64,000 nt of DNA, taken from Bettongia penicillata ogilbyi (lineage: Eukaryota; Chordata; Mammalia; Diprotodontia; Potoroidae). Numbering within the stretch: position 1 is the stretch's first letter; every line of letters starts with the position of its first letter. Shown here piece after piece: positions 60,197 to 64,000 of this stretch. Under the pieces are notes generated by a model. The model saw only the letters and a list, made by a program, of their open reading frames with translations. It was not told where the DNA came from and ran no database searches. The stretch lies in contig JAJHZJ010000041.1 of the NCBI GenBank assembly GCA_023548195.1, positions 1,302,001-1,366,000 of the forward strand, written 5' to 3'. A program made the translations under genes and the position numbers.

Positions 60197-60640
60197 AGAA
60201 GTTTTCAGCTTCACATCAGATGGAAAGGTCCCATAGTCCCTAGCGTACATCATCAAAGTAGATGGTAACACCTCATCTGTAGTGTTATTTCATTGCTAAA
60301 AGCAGTGTCTGATATTGAACCATTTGGCAGATAAGACTTTGGTGGCAGTAACTTTTGGATCTTCAGTAGCTTCAGAACCTTCAGGAGCTGCCAGACTTCA
60401 TCTCTACTGGGGTTGTTTCTCAGGATAGTGCTGGAAAACTGTTATTTTTAAGGTTCTCAGGTACAGGATCTTGGGCTGTCTCCATCAGGGCTGCTGGGGA
60501 AATGATAGTGGTAAAGATGGTGCTGGATGGTAGTAGTTGGTGGCAGTATGACTTACCTAGTATAGGCTGCCTTGTGTTTTTCCCTAAGGATCTCTTGCTG
60601 TTTTGTGGGATCACCTGCCCTGTGGGTGGCAGTTGGTATA

Positions 60641-60695
60641 TAGTACATCCCAAAAGTCTTAGTGAAGTTTTAAGCTTTAAAACTAAAACTTCTGA
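60641..60695. mobile_element. Mariner-like miniature foldback remnant
   Basis: CATCCCAAAAGTCTTAGTGA followed by AGTTTTAAGCTTTAAAACT and TAAAACTTCTGA forms a short imperfect palindrome with a mariner-type 'tcccaaaagtcttagtg' terminus. A TA-rich microsatellite follows (60,700-60,765). Confidence 0.4.
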
Positions 60696-60765
60696 GTCAT
60701 CATAGATGGACGTATATATGTACATATATTCATATAAAACACATATGCACACTACAGTATGTCTT

Positions 60766-61229
60766 AACATGCAATGCTGACTAACCCTCCGTTGCCTTAT
60801 TCATTTAAACTATATCCAACCATAACTATACTCCAATCACAGAACCCACCCTACCAAGTCTTAGTGACATCTACGACATTAAATTAGCATAATTGCTTTA
60901 GGATCTCTATTTTATAGTGTACTTATGTATATTATACATGTTACTTCTTTGTGTATTGGGAAAACAGGACATATATTTTACAACTGACTCCTTTCTTGGA
61001 TTTTATCTTCTGTGGATTTCTGTCTCAACTGCTACCCTTCCTAGTTTGTAGCTATTCTCCACAGCATTTAAGGTTATTAATATACATAGGCAGCTTTCTT
61101 TAACTTACAGAGGTTTCTCTCCAGTTAATTCTTTTAATTTGCAAGGCTCTGGGCAAATTCATTCTTGTTAGATACAAAACATTCCTATATTCTAAATTGT
61201 GACCCCCCCCAAATTGAAATGCCATCCTT
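60766..61229. other. Unassigned intergenic sequence
   Basis: No repeat or gene recognised. Confidence 0.35.
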
Positions 61230-61615
61230 AGATAAACTTTTTAACCAGCTGCTTATGCACCAAATATGCTTTCCTTTTCTGATTTCCTGCTTTTTGACAG
61301 GCAGCAGGGATGAAAATACCATCTGTGCTCCTGTGAGGGATAGTTTTTTGCCCAAGACATTCTAATCTTTGGCAACACTTTCTTGATTTCTTCCAGCAGT
61401 ACCATTTGAACCACACGATCACCGGAAGTGGATAGTAGTAATCTGTTTTGACAAGTCTTGACAAGTTCTGTTACATCGTGTATACATGCCTTAAGATAGC
61501 AGAATTCTCTATGAATGTAACAAGTTAAAAAACAGCTGCCTTTGTATCCCTCAAGAGGGAGTCGCCAATTACCATTATTCATCTCTTCTTTCTCTGACCT
61601 GGGTAGCCTCACCTG
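61230..61615 (-). pseudogene. L3/CR1 LINE ORF1 remnant (SGNH esterase-like region)
   Basis: The minus frame at 61,253-61,612 reads NGNWRLPLEGYKGSCF, then CYLKACIHDVTELVK, with later VFSS-like and SKSRKSEKES blocks (approximately the 'GAQVVFSSVLPV' area, frame-shifted). This is the order of the esterase-type domain in CR1-clade ORF1 proteins. The catalytic HVGTND block is not intact. Confidence 0.45.
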
Positions 61616-61664
61616 ACACTACTTTCTGATTATTATTCCTTGGAGAACAAGCAATCACTTCTGT

Positions 61665-62040
61665 CAGTCAATACCATTTATTAATACCTACTTTGTACCG
61701 AGTAGTATGCTAAGGGCTAAAAATACAAGGTATGTGTGTGGGGATGAGGGTGGGGAGTCAGTACTTTATTTAAATGAGTTCCTATTCTAACTGGGAGGGA
61801 AAGAGCAAATAAACTACATAAAAACAAAGTACAGGATAAATTAGAGGTAATCAACACAGGCCAAGGCACTAGCATTAAAGGAGATCAAGAAAGTTTTCTT
61901 GTAAAAAGTGGAGTTTTAGCTACAACTTGAAAGCTACAACTTTAGCTACAGCTTGAAGTCAGAGGAGGAGGCAGAAAATTCCAGACATGGGAGGAAGATA
62001 GCCAGTGAATTTGCCCAGAATGGATGGAGAGATTCAAAAC
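61665..62040 (-). repeat. L2 3' region
   Basis: CCATTTATTAATACCTACTT, GTAGTATGCTAAGGGCTAAA, GAGTTCCTATTCTAACTGGG and AATTCCAGACATGGGAGGAA. Contains a small internal repeat of AGCTACAACTT at 61,919-61,955. Confidence 0.75.
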
Positions 62041-62989
62041 TGTTTCTTGGTTACAAGTGTTCAGTGATTCTTCCTGCCTTTATTTCTTGTGTCTTATCTA
62101 TGAACTCTCCATTATCCTGCCCCAGATCAAAATCCCCTTTTTTTTCCTCCCTTGGTTTTCACACTGAAACCCTACATGACAGTTTTAAGGGACCATTGTA
62201 CTGTACCAAATAACCCAGAGAGGGGAGTTTAAAAAGGGAGAGAGCCCCAAGTCCTTTTATATTTTTTTTCTGGCATGGAGAGATATTCTGAACTTAGGTA
62301 GTAACACAATTGTGGTCAAAAGGATAAATAAGATCATGAAGGCAGTTTGCATAAATTTGTACTGATGTAGTCTTGCGGGATATAATACTTTCTTCCAACA
62401 GCACCAGGAAGTTCAACCAAAGGAGGAGAAAAGGTAGATGATAGAAGTTACCCAGGGCTGGCAGGTCAAAGAAGGTAGGGATTTAAGTTGGAGGAAAGAA
62501 AGTAGCTGACCACAAGCTTAATTAGACCGAAAAACCAAGGAGCAACTGAGGAACCACAAGTTTTGTTAAAAGTGAAGAACTAACTGTTCTTGAAGGAATA
62601 AGAGTGGGAGAGATGAAAGAGTCAGAAAAAATCCTGGAACTCAGAAGATCTATGAAATTTGCTCCCTTGTGAATAAAAGTATATTCATTCTGGTGCGTTG
62701 CTGAAATGGAGTGAATGAAGGTGGGAATCCCAAGTCTTTTTTTAGCTAAGTAATGAAGGTGGGTCCCTTAAGACTTGAAAATCAGTTTCCTTCCGTTGAA
62801 AAAAAGAAAGTAATCCGAATATTACTTTAAGTGGAAGAAAGTTAAAAGGAATGTATAGCCACAGAGACAGGGCAACCTGATTATTTGACTTTTTCTCGTT
62901 AAAATGGAACCTTAAAAGAAGGAAAAGAAATAAGCAGCAGTCACCAGACACTAGGAGATTTTGTGCCAAGTAGAAGATAAGGCTCCTGA
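62041..62989. other. Proximal upstream flank of TMEM30B, no gene or clear repeat
   Basis: No recognisable repeat family after the L2 remnant that ends near 62,040. The sequence is AG-rich and single-copy-looking, so it is the natural place for proximal enhancer elements of TMEM30B. The long antisense frame at 62,742-63,332 has no recognisable domain and is explained by GC-rich sequence in its upper half. Confidence 0.4.
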
Positions 62990-64000
62990 GAGAAGGCAGC
63001 GCAGGGAGTGCCCGGGCCGGAGATTTCCTGTCACCTGCTGGCAGAAACGCACCTTCTACACCTGGAGAGCCGTGTGCACCGTCCCAGGCAGCTCTGGACT
63101 GCCATTCACCCGCAGGGGAGGAGTGAGAACCCAGAAACCTGAAGTCAAGGTTCCCGGAATCGGGAGAATAATTGGACCCCGAGGTTAGGGTGCAGCTTGT
63201 CACGCAGGTAGAGGGCGGAACCAGGGGAGGGTTCACCCGCGCGGGGGCTGAGGCGGAACCTGGAGGTGAGCGGCCGCGTTGGGGGGGAAGGGATCGGCAG
63301 CCGGCCTCCCCGCAGCTAAAGGGAGGGCTCACCCCCGGTGCTGGGCCTCGGGGCTCAGATTTCGGCCAGCTCGCGGGCGGGACCGTCCGCCGCCATGGCC
63401 TGGAGCGCCACGTCGCCCGGGGCCAACCAGCCCGACAACACGGCCTTCACGCAGCAGCGCCTGCCCGCCTGGCAGCCGCTGCTGTCGGCCGGCATCGTCC
63501 TGCCGCTCTTCTTCTGCGTGGGCCTGGCCTTCATCGGCCTGGGCCTGGGCCTCTACTACTCCTCCAACGGCATCAAGGAGCTGGAGTACGACTACACGGG
63601 CGAGCCGGGCACGGGCAACTGCTCGGCCTGCGCCGCGGCCGGGGAGAGGGCGGCCCCGCCGCCCGCCGGCTGCGGCTGCCAGTGGTGCTTCTCGCTGCCC
63701 GAGCTCTTCCAGGGCCCCGTGTTCCTCTACTACGAGCTGTCCAACTTCTACCAGAACTACCGGCGCTACGTGGTCTCGCGGGACGACGCGCAGCTGAGCG
63801 GGCTGGCGAGCGCGCTGCGCCACCCGGCCAACGAGTGCATCCCCTACCAGCGCAGCGCCGACGGCGTGCCCATCGCGCCCTGCGGCGCCATCGCCAACAG
63901 CCTCTTCAACGACTCCTTCAAGCTTCTGCACCAGCGCCTGCCCGGCGGCGCCTACGTCCAGGTGCCGCTGGACCGCACGGGCATCGCCTGGTGGACGGAC
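62990..64000. promoter_or_regulatory. CpG island spanning TMEM30B promoter and 5' coding region
   Basis: Base composition changes abruptly near 62,990 from AT-rich, CpG-poor flank to dense CpG, including a NotI site (GCGGCCGC) near 63,271 and GC-box-like G runs near 63,280. No TATA box is visible within 300 bp of the start codon. This is typical of a vertebrate CpG-island promoter with dispersed initiation. The transcription start cannot be fixed from sequence; it probably lies between about 63,150 and 63,390. A GAG/GTGAG donor-like site (about 63,264) and a CCCCGCAG acceptor-like site (about 63,309-63,316) could allow a short 5'UTR intron, but nothing proves use. Confidence 0.8.
63395..64000 (+). 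CDS. TMEM30B: TMEM30B (CDC50B), P4-ATPase flippase beta subunit, 5' part
   Basis: Open frame of 202 codons from the ATG to the window edge, with no stop. It reads as a CDC50/TMEM30 family protein: N-terminal [16 protein letters not shown] cytosolic segment, first membrane helix at about residues 29-55 (rich in L, F, G), then [15 protein letters not shown] and a cysteine-rich ectodomain (C76, C79, C93, C95, C98, C148, C163) with NCS (N75) and NDS (N172) glycosylation sequons. Paralogue choice: it fits my recollection of TMEM30B and its intronless structure (no splice site within 606 bp), rather than multi-exon TMEM30A. The start is set by a perfect GCCGCCATGG Kozak context and the conserved N-terminus. 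Family role: CDC50 proteins escort phospholipid-flipping P4-ATPases out of the ER and form the active heterodimer; the B form is known mainly from epithelia. The family is about 350 residues long, so roughly the last 150, including the second membrane helix, lie outside the window. GC and CpG content are far above the flank. Confidence 0.96.
   Translation, partial: MAWSATSPGANQPDNTAFTQQRLPAWQPLLSAGIVLPLFFCVGLAFIGLGLGLYYSSNGIKELEYDYTGEPGTGNCSACAAAGERAAPPPAGCGCQWCFSLPELFQGPVFLYYELSNFYQNYRRYVVSRDDAQLSGLASALRHPANECIPYQRSADGVPIAPCGAIANSLFNDSFKLLHQRLPGGAYVQVPLDRTGIAWWTD

Noticed and set aside
1..63000. PRKCH coding exons
   Set aside because: Expected somewhere upstream on the minus strand by synteny, but no C2, C1 or kinase exon was recognised; the gene's first coding exon probably lies outside the window.
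62742..63332. 196-codon minus-strand frame upstream of TMEM30B
   Set aside because: No recognisable domain; the proline/serine/arginine-rich first half comes from reading CpG-island DNA, and the tail from AT-rich flank. No splice or start evidence.
63279..63931. Long alternative frames on both strands over the TMEM30B start (172 and 200 codons)
   Set aside because: Low-complexity R/P/S/A translations of GC-rich coding DNA in the wrong frames; the TMEM30B frame explains the sequence.
1..64000. CRISPR arrays, operons, phage or bacterial systems
   Set aside because: The tandem repeats here are simple microsatellites and the rest is eukaryotic interspersed repeat DNA; nothing prokaryotic is present.

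Overview
The window looks like vertebrate nuclear DNA, most likely from a marsupial. It is AT-rich, has no compact coding except at the right edge, and is packed with interspersed repeats. The marsupial hint comes from abundant tRNA-derived CORE-SINEs with RTE/BovB-like 3' tails (MAR1-type and WSINE1-type), marsupial-style L1 copies, and many ancient L2, L3/CR1 and MIR remnants. WSINE1-like copies would favour an Australian marsupial. Family names are given from memory of repeat consensus sequences, because no library could be searched.

One protein-coding gene is certain: the 5' 202 codons of TMEM30B (CDC50B, a P4-ATPase flippase beta subunit). It starts at 63,395 in a perfect Kozak context inside a CpG island and runs off the right edge. 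The window is therefore essentially its upstream flank. In other mammals, from memory, TMEM30B is an intronless gene lying head-to-head with PRKCH. No PRKCH coding exon was recognised here. A well-formed 83-nt exon-like segment lies on the minus strand at 55,051-55,133, the orientation PRKCH would have.

Layout. 0-5 kb: an L1 ORF2 remnant broken by SINEs, an L1 5'UTR fragment and MIRs. 5-6.6 kb: AT-rich single-copy-looking DNA. 6.6-9.7 kb: MAR1, L2, L3/CR1, and a hAT element with an L1 inside it. 10-15 kb: A-rich unassigned DNA, long microsatellites, and a possible decayed LTR. 15-22.4 kb: MIR and MAR1 copies, L1 fragments, and an inverted, internally deleted L1 (18,299-22,355) carrying a nested SINE. 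22.5-38 kb: mostly L2, MIR and MAR1 pieces, plus a possible Ty3/Gypsy integrase remnant near 30.2 kb. 38-44.5 kb: stacked L1 copies. 44.5-54 kb: sparser, with a foldback hAT element inserted in an L1. 54-56 kb: a truncated L1 and the exon-like segment. 56-60 kb: an L3/CR1 copy interrupted by an L2 that still has a target-site duplication. 60-63 kb: ancient LINE fragments leading into the CpG-island promoter.

I found no CRISPR, operon, toxin or other undescribed functional system. The most informative content is the nested-transposon record, with several readable target-site duplications, and the minus-strand exon candidate.
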